From: Branchiostoma floridae
Taxonomy: Eukaryota > Chordata > Leptocardii > Amphioxiformes > Branchiostomatidae
Reading direction: 5' to 3'
Length of the DNA: 64,000 nt
NCBI RefSeq assembly: GCF_000003815.2
Contig: NC_049993.1
Coordinates: 20,598,637-20,662,636 of the forward strand
This document shows, piece by piece, positions 1-11,300 of this stretch. The position numbers and the translations under genes were made by a program. Below the pieces are notes generated by a model, which worked only from the letters and a program-made list of their open reading frames with translations, was not told the DNA's origin and searched no databases. Each line of letters begins with the position of its first letter. Positions within the stretch are counted from its first letter, which is position 1.

Positions 1-436
1 TGACAGCAAGGATAACTCAGGAGGGTCTGCATGGGGTGTGATGACAGCAAGGATAACTCGGGAGGCTGTGCATGGGGTGTGACGACAGCAAGGATAACTC
101 AGGAGGCTCTGCATGGGGTGTGATGACAGCAAGGGTAACTCAGGAGGCTCTGCATGGGGTGTGATGACAGCAAGGATAACTCAGGAGGCTCTGCATGGGG
201 TGTGATGACAGCAAGGGTAACTCAGGAGGCTCTGCATGGGGTGTGATGACAGCAAGGATAACTCAGGAGGCTCTGCATGGGGTATGATGACAGCACAGAT
301 AACTCAGGAGGCTCTGCATGGGGTGTGATGACAGCAAGGGTAACTCAGGAGGCTGTGCATGGGGTGTGATGACAGCAAGGGTAACTCAGGAGGCTCTGCA
401 TGGGGTGTGATGATAGCAAGGATAACTCAGAAGGGT
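1..436. repeat. 41-bp minisatellite
   Basis: About eleven near-identical units of 'gatgacagcaaggataactc' + 'aggaggctctgcatggggtg'. The array starts before the window. The next 400 bp (437-829) hold nothing recognisable. Confidence 0.95.
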
Positions 437-829
437 CTGTAGGGGGTTCTGAGAAAAAGCCTTTAACTTTATTTTGATTTTTCAGCAATCTCCATTGTTG
501 CCTTCCTCAGGTTGGAATGAACAATCAATAAATCATGTGACATCATGGACTGGATCCCAATACTCACTCACTCACTATCCGTTGTTGATTATACTGCTGC
601 TACAATGCTATTCTCCAATAGGAGAATAGTATTGTGTTCAAGCCAAATATAGAAACGTTTTACTAAATATTATTGCTGTCATGGTATTCTAACAGTGTTC
701 TACATCTGATACATCATTTTGTGAAATACATTATATTAACTGTCTGTCTAAATGTCAACATGCATCAAAGCCTATTATTTGGCAGGGCTGCAAATTTCAA
801 CATTTTCAAGCCAAAACCAAGACATTCTC

Positions 830-1545
830 TTGATCAGGCCCAGTTTGACTTGTTATTATTGAATAGAACTGACAGGAAGGAATGTCTAGTGGCCGTTTGT
901 TGCACTTTACCGTGTGTGGTGATATAATGCCCTTGACCCCAAGGTCACAAGAACAGCAGGGAATGATTGAGTAGTGGTGTAACATACCGGACAAAAGTCT
1001 CAAACCAAGGAATTAAGATGATTTGGCCCAGTTCTGAGTTATGTTCACCAACAGACCTGACAGCACAGGATGCCAGCGGCCTTTTGTTGTCCTGCTGTGA
1101 TGTTTGCCCTTGAACTCAAGGTCATAAGTTCATGTCTGCCAGAAAAGAAACATTTAAACCTATTAAGTACATGTTGTTGTCTGTCAAATTTTGCACAAAG
1201 GAACCATGGTATTTATCTGGTAGGTATTTGAGACGTATCTTTTAAGAAAACCAATATCTCTAATATTGCTTTGTCCTTTACATCTTTACTATGATGACCT
1301 TGAACCCAAGGTCACAATATTTGATGTCTGCCAATCAGCATAAATTCCTTAACTGGAAACAATCTTAAATTCTAGGTCAGAATGTACAAGAATCACAGAA
1401 GTAACTTGCTGAGGCCCAGTTTGACTTGTAACTAACCAATAAGACCGACAATCATCCGTTTCTTGGCCCTTCTATTTGTGGTGATGTTTGTCCTTGACCC
1501 CAAGGTCATGAGAACATGTCTGCCCCAGATCAGCACCTGGAAATG
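830..1545. repeat. Diverged 180-200 bp tandem repeat with CAAGGTCA palindrome
   Basis: Four units, each with 'gccCAGTTTGACTT'-like start and a palindromic CCTTGAnCyCAAGGTCA block at about 931, 1108, 1293 and 1492. Small ORFs here are not convincing. Confidence 0.7.
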
Positions 1546-1653
1546 GAGGGGCAGTCTAGATCTCTTTACCAGACCTCGGGAGGGGGGCAACGAACTTGTG
1601 TTATCCATCAGACTATGTACTAGTAACCTTGATGTTGTGAATGGTGTCCATAG

Positions 1654-1948
1654 AGGCCTTAACCTGGAATCCAGTCTAGTTGTGGCACGGGCCTACCGTA
1701 GTTAGTATAGACTCTCTACGGGGCCAGTGCAGCTCTAAGCCGCTGGTGTAATCATTCACACCCGGTAGGATTTTCCCCGGTAGGATTTTCCCACTGGGCC
1801 AAGTCTAACCGCGTGAAAATCCTACCGGGTGTGAATAATTACCCGGGCGGCTGAGAGCTACACTGGCCCTGTAGAGAGCCTACACTAACTACGGTAACGT
1901 TAGGCCGAGCCAGTAGTAGACTGGATTCCAGGTTACAGAGGCCTTGAT
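1654..1948. mobile_element. Foldback element, nested inverted repeats
   Basis: The arms AACCTGGAATCCAGTCTA / TAGACTGGATTCCAGGTT enclose an inner hairpin with CTACCGTAGTTAG arms and 'cacccggtaggatttt' arms. Both sides carry AGAGGCC, a possible 7-bp target duplication. 1949-2426 shows nothing else. Confidence 0.7.
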
Positions 1949-2426
1949 TTAGACCAGTTTTCTCTCTCTCTGTGTCAGTCAGTCTGCCAGTCAGACTATG
2001 ACAAACTACACAAGAACTTAACGACAAAAGATTTCAATTCCGATGCTCATAGATACAAAATTACATAAACTTAAAGTTGCAACTTAGCAGATAGTAAGAG
2101 TCCAATTTCAATTCAAAGTTCAATTCAAATTGCAGTTCAAAGGGGTTGTTTTCAACAGAGTTGAAAAGAGAATTTCCTCTATTTGATAGAGAACAGTGCA
2201 ATTTCTCATACAGTAGTAACATAAATAAAGAGTAAGATTAGACAATTTCAACATAATATTAATAAATTATGATAAAGAAAGATAGAAAATTCTTGTTTCT
2301 TCTTTTGTTCCAGCTACATTTCCTGTAATCAATCACTTCAAGGTCTCTCTGTTCAGTTTTATAACACGAGTTGTCATTGTCTCGTTTTCAAAACAAGGCC
2401 AGGTCATAAGAGATGGCAGACTTCAC

Positions 2427-2619
2427 TACTCTCCAAGCAGAGGTTAGGCTCCGGCTGTTTTTAACGTCTTTTTTAGTCGTGTTTATCGGACTTTCTATTT
2501 TGTATTTCAGCAGGCCGAGTGGGGTGAACGTCAAGAAAAATGACAAAATAGAAAGTCCGATAAAAACGACTAAAAAAGACATTAAAAACAGCCGGAGCCT
2601 AGCCTCTGCTTGGAGAGTA
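2427..2619. mobile_element. MITE family A, copy 1
   Basis: Termini TACTCTCCAAGCAGAGGTTA and its inverse complement with long near-palindromic arms (193 bp). Flanks AGACTTCAC / AGACTCCAC form a 9-bp target duplication with one mismatch. Confidence 0.88.
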
Positions 2620-2774
2620 AGACTCCACCGCCTCAAAGGTTTCAGCGCCCTCAAGCGGAAGATACTGTACATAAACTGCACAGCTCCCTCTAGCAGAACA
2701 TACAGGAATTGCAGTATTACACACTCAAACAAGACGTCTCGAGGTGATGGGAGACAATACCTCATTCCTCATAG

Positions 2775-3072
2775 GTAGCGCGCGTAGTCCAGTGGTTAGC
2801 GGCCCTGCCTCTGGAACTGGAAGCCGTGAGTTCGATTCCGGCTGTGTCGCTCACCCGACATGCACGCTACCGGAAAGGGTTGCAGTCCTTAGGATGGGAC
2901 ATTAAGCCGTGGTCCACTGTTCATTGTGCTTGTCGAAAAGAGCTAGGGGAATTTCCCCGGTACAATGAACCTGTAAATACTGTACATAGCGTCTGTCCTC
3001 CCTGTCACGACCAGTGGAAGACTAGCTCTTCATTGAGCTAAAATTGGATCGAGATCCCTTTCCTTTTTTTTT
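2775..3072 (+). mobile_element. tRNA-derived SINE
   Basis: Begins with an RNA polymerase III A-box-like TAGTCCAGTGGTTAG (2785-2799) and B-box GTTCGATTCC (2830-2839), followed by a non-tRNA body and a T-rich tail. It is not a functional tRNA gene, because no acceptor stem closes after the T-arm. 3073-3840 holds nothing recognised. Confidence 0.8.
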
Positions 3073-3844
3073 ATTCCCTTTGACAAGTTATCAACATGTC
3101 GTATCGTCTAGTCAAGGCAATCTTAGGTTATATTATATAATATACCACTCACATTCAGTTTTGAATAACCATGAAGACCACAGACCTATAATGCATTTAG
3201 AGTGGCCCTTGGACTTTGGATGACAGTGAGTTGTAAATACTGTCTTGCAAGCAGGGAAGAAATGGCACAACTACCAGTATACCAGCTGGGCCTAACTGGA
3301 AGTTAGTAAAGACTGAAGTATAGTAAAACATAGTGAAACAGTGATTCTTCCTCACCTGATCTTTGTCTCCCCCACACACCAGCGATCCCTGCAGGTGAAA
3401 CAGGTGGTTGTCAGGGCTAGCACCAGGGCCCGTCTTGGCACCAAAATTTCCTTGTTCATGTAAAAACTTTCATCCTGTGCTTGAAAGAAAAATCTGGGCT
3501 TCATGACATTAAATCGATGGAACTATACTTCAATTAACTAAAAGTGAAAGATTTAGCAATGAAAATTAAGGACATGCCATTGGGCTCCCAAAGAGCAGGA
3601 GTCAGGCCTGGGGTTTGCCCTTTGAGTGATGCAACACTCACCCGGCTGTGTGGTTTGAACCACTCACCACACAACAGGCGGGGATTACAGACCTGCTCTG
3701 TGTTTTTGTACCGTTTTGTGGGGGCTAATCCTGGAACAAAGTGATTCCTGAATGGCCCCGGCGCACCCACAACACTCGGGGCTTGAGCTGTTGTTTTGGC
3801 GGTGTAGGGTTGCGCGTTATCTGTGTAACACTTACTTTGTAACC

Positions 3845-5345
3845 TCGTGTTGACAGAATTACACCTGCGCACGGTCTGGTAGACAGCACTGGGGACGGAA
3901 TTGCACCTGCGCCCGTCTGAGAGGCAACACGGGGGACGGCATTACACCTGCGCACGTCTGAGAGGCAACACTGGAGACGGAATTACACCTGCGCACGTCT
4001 GAGAGGCAACACTGGGGACGGAATTACACCTGCCTCCGTCTGAGAGGCAACACTGGAGACGGAATTACACCTGCGCCAGTCTGAGAGGCAACACTGGCGA
4101 CGGAATTACACCTGCGCTGGTCTGAGATGCAACACTGGAGACGGAATTACACCTGCGCACGGTCTGGTAGGCAGCACTGGGGACGGAATTACACCTGCGC
4201 CCGTCTGATAGGCAACACTGGGGACGGAATTACACCTGCGCCCATCTGAGAGGCAACACTGGGACGGAATTACACCTGCGCCCATCTGAGAGGCAACACT
4301 GGAGACGGAATTACACCTGCGCACGGTCTGGTAGGCAGCACTGGGGACGGAATTACACCTGCGCCCGTCTGATAGGCAACACTGGAGACGGAGTTACACC
4401 TGCGCCCGTCTGAGAGGCAACACTGGAGACAGAATTACACCTGCACCCATCTGAGAGGCAACACTGGGGACGGAATTACACCTGCGCCCGTCTGAGAGGC
4501 AACACTGGGGACGGAATTACACCTGCGCCCATCTGATAGGCAACACTGGGGACGGAATTACACCTGCGCCCGTCTGAGAGGCAACACTGGGGACGGAATT
4601 ACACCTGCGCCCATCTGAGAGGCAACACTGGGGACGGAATTACACCTGCGCCCGTCTGAGAGGCAACACTGGAGACGGAATTACACCTGCGCCCATCTGA
4701 GAGGCAACACTGGAGACAGAATTACACCTGCGCCCGTCTGAGAGGCAACACTGGGGACGGAATTACACCTGCGCCCATCTGAGAGGCAACACTGGGGACG
4801 GAATTACACCTGCGCCCATCTGAGAGGCAACACTGGAGACAGAATTACACCTGCGCCCGTCTGAGAGGCAACACTGGGGACGGAATTACACTTGCGCCCA
4901 TCTGAGACGCAACACTGGAGACAGAATTACACCTGCGCCCATCTGATAGGCAACACTGGGGACGGAATTACACCTGCGCCCGTCTGATAGGCACACTGGA
5001 GACGGAATTACACCTGCGCCCATCTGAGATGCAACACTGGAGACGGAATTACATTGTATACCTGCGCCCGTCTGAGAGGCAACACTGGAGACAGAATTAC
5101 ACCTGCGCCCGTCTGAGAGGCAACACTGGGGACAGAATTACACCTGCGCACGTCTGAGAGGCAACACTGGAGACAGAATTACACCTGCACCCGTCTGAGA
5201 GGCAACACTGGGGACAGAATTACACCTGCGCAGGTCTGAGAGGCAACACTGGGGACGGAATTACACCTGCGCCCGTCTGAGAGGCAACACTGGGGACGGA
5301 ATTACACCTGCGCCCATCTGAGAGGCAACACTAGACAGAGACAGA
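3845..5345. repeat. 41-bp minisatellite, about 36 units
   Basis: Units of 'tctgagaggcaacactgggg' + 'acggaattacacctgcgccc' with scattered point variants and a few indels. An imperfect direct repeat of about 106 bp follows (5530-5750). 5346-5894 has no gene. Confidence 0.95.
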
Positions 5346-5894
5346 ATTACACCTGCGCCCATCTGATAGACTGAGCTACGTAGACTGTGTTGGTTGGAGA
5401 AAGACCAAACAAGTCTTCAAGGGGCCGTAATTCCTTCTTAAGTGTCCTGGTCAAGACGTGTTCACATCCTTCTTGCTGCCAACTGCTGAGTAAATAGTAC
5501 CAGTTTGTCCAAACAACTTGTGTTACAGTATTGGGGAAGGCCTCACTAGTTTCTTTGGTTGGCTCCCGTTTTGAGCTAACTAGAAATTCAGCAAGATAAT
5601 AAAAAAAAACACATAGGACAGGTAGGAACTTAGGTATTGGGTAAGGCCTCACCAGTTTCTTTGGTTGGTTCACATTTTCAGGCAACTAGAAATTTGGCAA
5701 GACAATAAAAAACACATAACTTTGGGCAGGTAGGAAACTTGTGTCTTTAAGTTACTATCCACTCCTTGAAATTGTTTTTAGAGACTTTTCTCTCAGACTT
5801 CATCTTTCATACCAGTTTTCATATTCACGTTTGTATTCAAACTGTGTTTTCATGTGAATTAAGAGACTCTTTATACACAACCATAATGTTGCTT

Positions 5895-6203
5895 CATATA
5901 GTAAGGTTCTTTTAGCACAACCAGAAAATAACTTACATCCAACGTTTCGGTGTCTGTCAGACACCATCATCAGGGTGGAATGACGGGAACTACTTCTTGC
6001 TGCTACTTATAGCCGATGTAGGTGGCGTTGCAGCAGCAAGAACGCCGTCCCAGACGTGGCTCAGCTTGTATCCCCCCTCGTCTCTGTTCATGAGTGGCAC
6101 TGATTTTCTGATCCAAACTGCTTCTTTAATCCATCGAGTTCTTCTGTTCTTACGTTGGATGTAAGTTATTTTCTGGTTGTGCTAAAAGAACCTTACTATA
6201 TGA
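5895..6203 (-). mobile_element. Penelope-like retroelement 3' fragment in a foldback
   Basis: Inverted arms of about 50 bp (containing 'gtaaggttcttttagcacaa') enclose a minus-strand reading RWIKEAVWIRKSVPLMNRDE then GGYKLSHVWDG, typical of the GIY-YIG endonuclease C terminus of Penelope-like elements, and the hairpin 'ggtgtctgtcagacacc'. Confidence 0.65.
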
Positions 6204-6243
6204 ATAATTGCCAACCTGATGAAGTTATTCATGGACATAATGT

Positions 6244-6343
6244 NNNNNNNNNNNNNNNNNNNNNNNNNNNNNNNNNNNNNNNNNNNNNNNNNNNNNNNNN
6301 NNNNNNNNNNNNNNNNNNNNNNNNNNNNNNNNNNNNNNNNNNN
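6244..6343. other. Assembly gap, 100 N
   Basis: Fixed-size run of N; true size unknown. Confidence 0.99.
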
Positions 6344-6554
6344 ACCGTCTGTCACCTTCAGGGCAATTCAGACTGGTTTACATTGTGCTTCAGCGATAGG
6401 TGTCACTGCTTACAGATGCGGTCACAAAAAGTATTCGCATATACATATGCATGCAATGTTTATACAATGTTTAGAATGCATTTTTTTTAATGTTTGGGAC
6501 CACATTGTAAACATTGCATAAGCAATGTCTGTGTATGTGTTAATACTGTACGTT

Positions 6555-7100
6555 AGTGGAACCGGAAATAAAGCAATGGTTGTGTAAAGGAGTCTCTTTA
6601 TTCCATCCTCCTAACGCCCGGTCCCCAACGGCACTACCTTATGGGGCCCTGCTGTCCCAGGCCCTACCTACGGGTATTATGATTGTCGCCACAAACAAGC
6701 TGTCAACCAATCAGAGAACAGGCCTTCCTTGGGCTTGTTGTTGTCGCAAGCTGTCTTGCAAAGGCCGCTGGGAAGCTATCAGCCAATCATGTTACGTATT
6801 ACCATGGCTTTGTTTGCTCACCATGCCAACGCCCGATCCCCAACGGCTGACTGCCCATATAAGGGCAAGCTCATTAATATTCATAAGCAAGGCACCCCTA
6901 ATAACCGAATACTGTGGCTGATTTGTCAGGGTTGATATCATAGGCTTTGCCGTGATTGTCAACCCTGAGTGCGAGGGTGCTTTATTCAGCCTGTTCTGTT
7001 TCAGTCCCTAGACGTCAGGAGGAGGCTACTGTACCATCTGCACTGATGACAGAAACCAGGCGCTGAACCAACGACCTTCAAACGCACCCTGACCTTGCTT
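6555..7100. other. Unassigned region with direct repeats and a hairpin
   Basis: Two copies of 'aacgcccg(g/a)tccccaacggc' (about 6614 and 6830), a TATA-like 'catataagggcaagctcatt', and inverted 'cagggttgat'/'attgtcaaccctg' around 6928-6966. Looks transposon-derived or promoter-like; no function assigned. Confidence 0.3.
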
Positions 7101-7458
7101 TACACTCCAACATGGAGGCACGTGTTCCTGGTCTTTGAACTGAGCTTGACGAATATTTGTGGGGTAGGGCCGTTATGTTCTTCGGGGAAAGGGTATTTAT
7201 GAGAAGTTTACAGAAAATGCTGTTCATGACTGAGGGTAAAAATAAACTCACCTTTTGTGGGGGAGTTCCATGATTATGTTCCTTGGGAGTGGGTATTTAG
7301 AAGAAGTTTGAAAGAAAATGCCAAACTCTGTTCATAACTTATGGTAAAAATAAAATCCACTTTTAAGTTACAACTTTTTGTTGCATATCTGTTGTTTTTA
7401 TGAATTTCGTGTCTCTTATTTGGTAACACTAACATACTTTGAAAATGACCAATAAACT

Positions 7459-7550
7459 TATTCTCCAAGCAGAGGTTGGGTTGCAGAGATAGTAATGGTC
7501 AGAAAAATCCCGATCACTACTATCTCCGCGACCCCTCTGCTTGGAAAATA
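7459..7550. mobile_element. MITE family A, copy 2 (short)
   Basis: 92-bp near-perfect hairpin with TATTCTCCAAGCAGAGG ends; flanks CAATAAACT / CAAGAAACT are a 9-bp duplication with one mismatch. Confidence 0.85.
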
Positions 7551-7625
7551 CAAGAAACTGAGAAAGGAAAGTAACGGTTTCAAGAAGAACTGAGATAAGA
7601 ACAGCTTTAGTTTCACTGCTGGTAC

Positions 7626-7631
7626 TTTATT
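7626..7631 (-). promoter_or_regulatory. Candidate CDC20 poly(A) signal
   Basis: AATAAA on the minus strand, about 480 bp downstream of the stop codon. It is the first perfect AATAAA noticed. The stretch 7632-8112 would then be the 3'UTR; it contains three tandem 'gacctatgaac' phrases near 7950-8000 but no ORF of interest. Confidence 0.35.
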
Positions 7632-8112
7632 CAGATCCATGATGTCATAATGCAGTAGCTATTTATAACTTCCTGTCCTTTGGAAGCGTACGTTGGCCAG
7701 CACACTAATTCAGAGTGGCCCGTTGGTGGCGGTATGCACATTCAAAGTGCTAAAATTTAAAATCAACTTCACAACAAGGACGATGCGCAACACTGTACAA
7801 GTATACAAAAGTATGTCAATCAAATGACTTCACTACATATAAGCGGGTTCGGTGAAATATACAATCATGTATATACATTTCACTCCACGTCGTAAGTAAG
7901 CGTCGTAAAAGTATTAGCCAAAGCCCACGACCTATGTCTCTGCTGTTGACCTATGAACCTTTGCAGTTGACCTATGAACTGTACATGACCTATGAACACC
8001 TGTATCCACCTTGCTCAGTCTGCAGACGTTCCATATTGCAGTTCTTCAAAGCGTAAGAAAAAGATTAGTCCTAAGAAATGTTGTAAGAATCCTTAAGAAG
8101 AGCAGGATGTAG

Positions 8113-8294
8113 TTATCTGATCTGCTGCCGCAGTAGCGTGTTGGTTTTCTTGTCGGGGTGACTTTTTTGCGCCGGTTTCTTCTGGGGGTCGACAGCGAAA
8201 CACTTCCAGAGTCGGAGGGTCTCGTCTGCTGCGGCGGAGACAACAGTGGTGCCGTCCGGACTCATGGCCATGTGGAGCACACGGGCCTGGTGAC
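8113..8294 (-). CDS. cdc20: CDC20 coding exon 12, last blade, IR tail and stop
   Basis: Terminal coding exon, acceptor CCCCCACAG. Encodes [30 protein letters not shown], a basic linker and TLLRQQIR followed by TAA (8115-8113). The C-terminal Ile-Arg is the APC/C-docking tail of the family. A copy of the acceptor edge at about 8397-8436 has lost the AG. Confidence 0.96.
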
Positions 8295-8334
8295 CTGTGG
8301 GGGGAGGGGGCGGTCTGTTAGTGTAGTCAGACAC

Positions 8335-8396
<62 letters not shown>

Positions 8397-11300
8397 TCAT
8401 GGCCATGTGGAGCATGCGGGCCTGGTGACCAGGGGGGGAGGGGGGCGCTCGGTTAGTGTAGTCAGACACACACATACATACACGCACCTGCAAGCTACAA
8501 TCTGCAGAAGAATTGTTGAATCAAAATCATTGAAAATGTATTAACAACTTGAAATTTGACAGGGGGAAAGGGGAAGAGATAAGGCCTTGGATTAACTTTT
8601 AATGAAGAAAAATGTGATCTCAATGCCAAGTGCTGTACTGACAGTGGAGAGCAAGAGAACGGGTCTCTGCTGACGGATTGTTGTTGATGCTGTAGTTTGA
8701 AAATTGATCAACAGGGGGCGTTGCAGTACAGTGGGAAAATCTTATTAGTTATAGATTCTTGAGAAGTTTCTATACTGATATAACATGCTATACTACTCTG
8801 GGTGTGTGACATGCTCCCATGATTTTGCCTGCTACACTGGAGGCACATTGTGTAAGCTAGAGAAGAACAACAGGTCCACTCACCGGTCAGCTCGGTGACT
8901 TTAGCCATGGTGGGATACTTCCAGATGGTCAGCTGGTTGTTGGCGAAGCCGTGGCCCGAGATCAGTTCCTTATACTCCTTACTCCACAGGATAGAGCACA
9001 CCTGTAAAGGTAAGATGGACAGGTGTTAATACAGGTAAGTACAGGTATGTAGGGAGATCAGCTCCTTATACTCCTTAGACCACAGGATAGAGCACACCTG
9101 TAAAGGTAAGATGGACAGGTGTTAATACAGGTAAGTACAGGTATGTAGGGAGATCAGCTCCTTATACTCCTTACTCCACAGGATAGAGCACACCTGTAAA
9201 GGTAAGATGGACAGGTGTTAATCTTACCGATAAAAAAGGCCTGAACAGTATGTAAGGAGATCAGCTCCTTGCATAGGTATGTATGAAACAAAACCTTTCA
9301 ATGAGAAGTATACAATACATTTCTCTTCACCTTCACAGAAGGAAAACATTGTTTTTGCTCCGTTTCTTCTTCTCCAGAAAAATGAAAATGATCTGGACCA
9401 GACAGCTGTCACCATGGTTACTAGAGGTGTAACAGACACCCTGTGTGGCGAGTGGCAGGACAGCTGGTGGGGATGCTCACCATATATACGATTGTGTTAG
9501 AGTAAAAATAGTGCTAGACCATGTAAACGTAGACGTTATGAATTTGCTTGGAAAATGTTGCCTTTTAGATTCAACAAAAAGTACATTTGTTTACATGTGA
9601 CAACAGCATGTTTGTTTATTTGTGCACCTATGGCAACACGATGTTTGCATACCTGTGACTTGGTGTCCACGGTGTTGAGGCAGTGTCCCGTGTTGGCGTT
9701 CCAGAAGCGGATACAGCGGTCGGCCGTCCCACCTCCACTGGCGAGCACACTGGCCTGCCACGGACACCACGACAGTGCCTGAAAAACACAAGGGGGATAA
9801 ATTACAAACTGGCCTACCACGGACACAACAGTGCCTGAAATTCCAAAAGGAAAACAATTGATAACAGTGATAAACTAGCATTTTAACAGTGCCTTGGAAT
9901 GAATCGCACCACATTTATACACTACCTTGGGATGAAGTTTGGAAATTTTATTTGTGCTGGCCTTACCTTGACAGCTGCCTGATGCTGTGTTAGTGAGTGC
10001 AGTGGTACGTTCCCCTCCCATGTGCACTGGTACCCCCTCCCCCTGGCTGGTACCCCCTCCCCCTGGCCTTGTACCCCCTCCCCCTGGCCTTGTACCCCCT
10101 CCCCCTGGCCTTGTACCCCCTCCCCCTGGCCTTGTACCCCCTCCCCCTGGCCTTGTACCCCCTTCCCCATGCCCTTACCTTGACAGCTGCCTGATGTTGT
10201 GTTAGCGAGTGAAGTGGCACGTTCCCCTCCCGAGTGCACTGGTACCCCCTCCCCCTGGCCTTGTACCCCCTCCCCCCTGGCCTTGTACCCCCTCCCCCAT
10301 GCCCTTACCTTGACAGCTGCCTGGTGTTGTGTTAGTGTGTGTAGCGGTACGTTCCCTTCCCTGGTGCACTGGTACCCCCAGATGTTCAGGAGGTTGTCGT
10401 TGCCTCCACTTGCCAGGTAACGCCCTGAGGTAAAGATACAACAAAGGACATGTATAGAACATCATAAGTACAAAATCTCCAAACATATGTAAAACTGACT
10501 GCAGTTATAATATCAGACAACTTTCAACGCTTGGTGTTGTATTCATGCAGTTTTACAGACACAGTATGACTAAACAAAAATTACACTTCAGTCATCTACT
10601 CTAGTACCTAAGCAAATTTTAATGTCTAGTTTCTAGGCCTATGTCACGTTTTCAAACTGGGGCCTGGCTGTGCTGCTTTCAGGAATAGAAAATGGCTACC
10701 GTAGCAGCATGAAGGTTAAAAAGGGTTAACATTTTTTTACTGTAACTCTACTTATGGAGAATGGTTGGAATTTCCCTACCGTCGGGCGACCACTTGAGCC
10801 CGCAGACCTCCTGCGTGTGCCCGTCCAGCGTCGCCACGTGATGGTCCGCTATCCGCACGTCGTGGTGGTGGATCGTTCCCGCGCGGGAACCACTGCAGAA
10901 AGAAGTTGTTTGTTTGTTTGTGTTGCATACCCGTTAAACCGCCTCATAGCTCAACACATTGGTCAAGTTTGTACTGAACAGCGAAAGGGTGCCGACATAC
11001 ATTGTCAACAATCATAACAAAAGCAAAACAAACAGTGTGTGGCTTTTATGGCCGCGGATGGCATCCCCAAGCCGCATGTAGCTTCCACCAAGGATTTTTG
11101 TCCGTCAATGTTGACGGATTGGTTTTAAAATTTTTCCGTCAGACGCAGCAAATTTCCGTAAATTGACGGAGAAACGGACGCTGGCTAGAGCCCTGGAATG
11201 TACAGTTTTCAGATGGTCATCATCATCATCATCTGTCGGCTGCAGGGCGGATGGTACCCAGGCTAAATCTAACCAACATTACCTAATAAATGGTGTAAGA

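Noticed and set aside
2784-2850. tRNA gene
   Set aside because: A and B boxes present, but no closing acceptor stem; the body continues as a SINE.
3845-5345. Coding repeats on the minus strand (RRCNSV-type ORFs)
   Set aside because: Frames arise from the minisatellite unit and are interrupted; no start or splice support.
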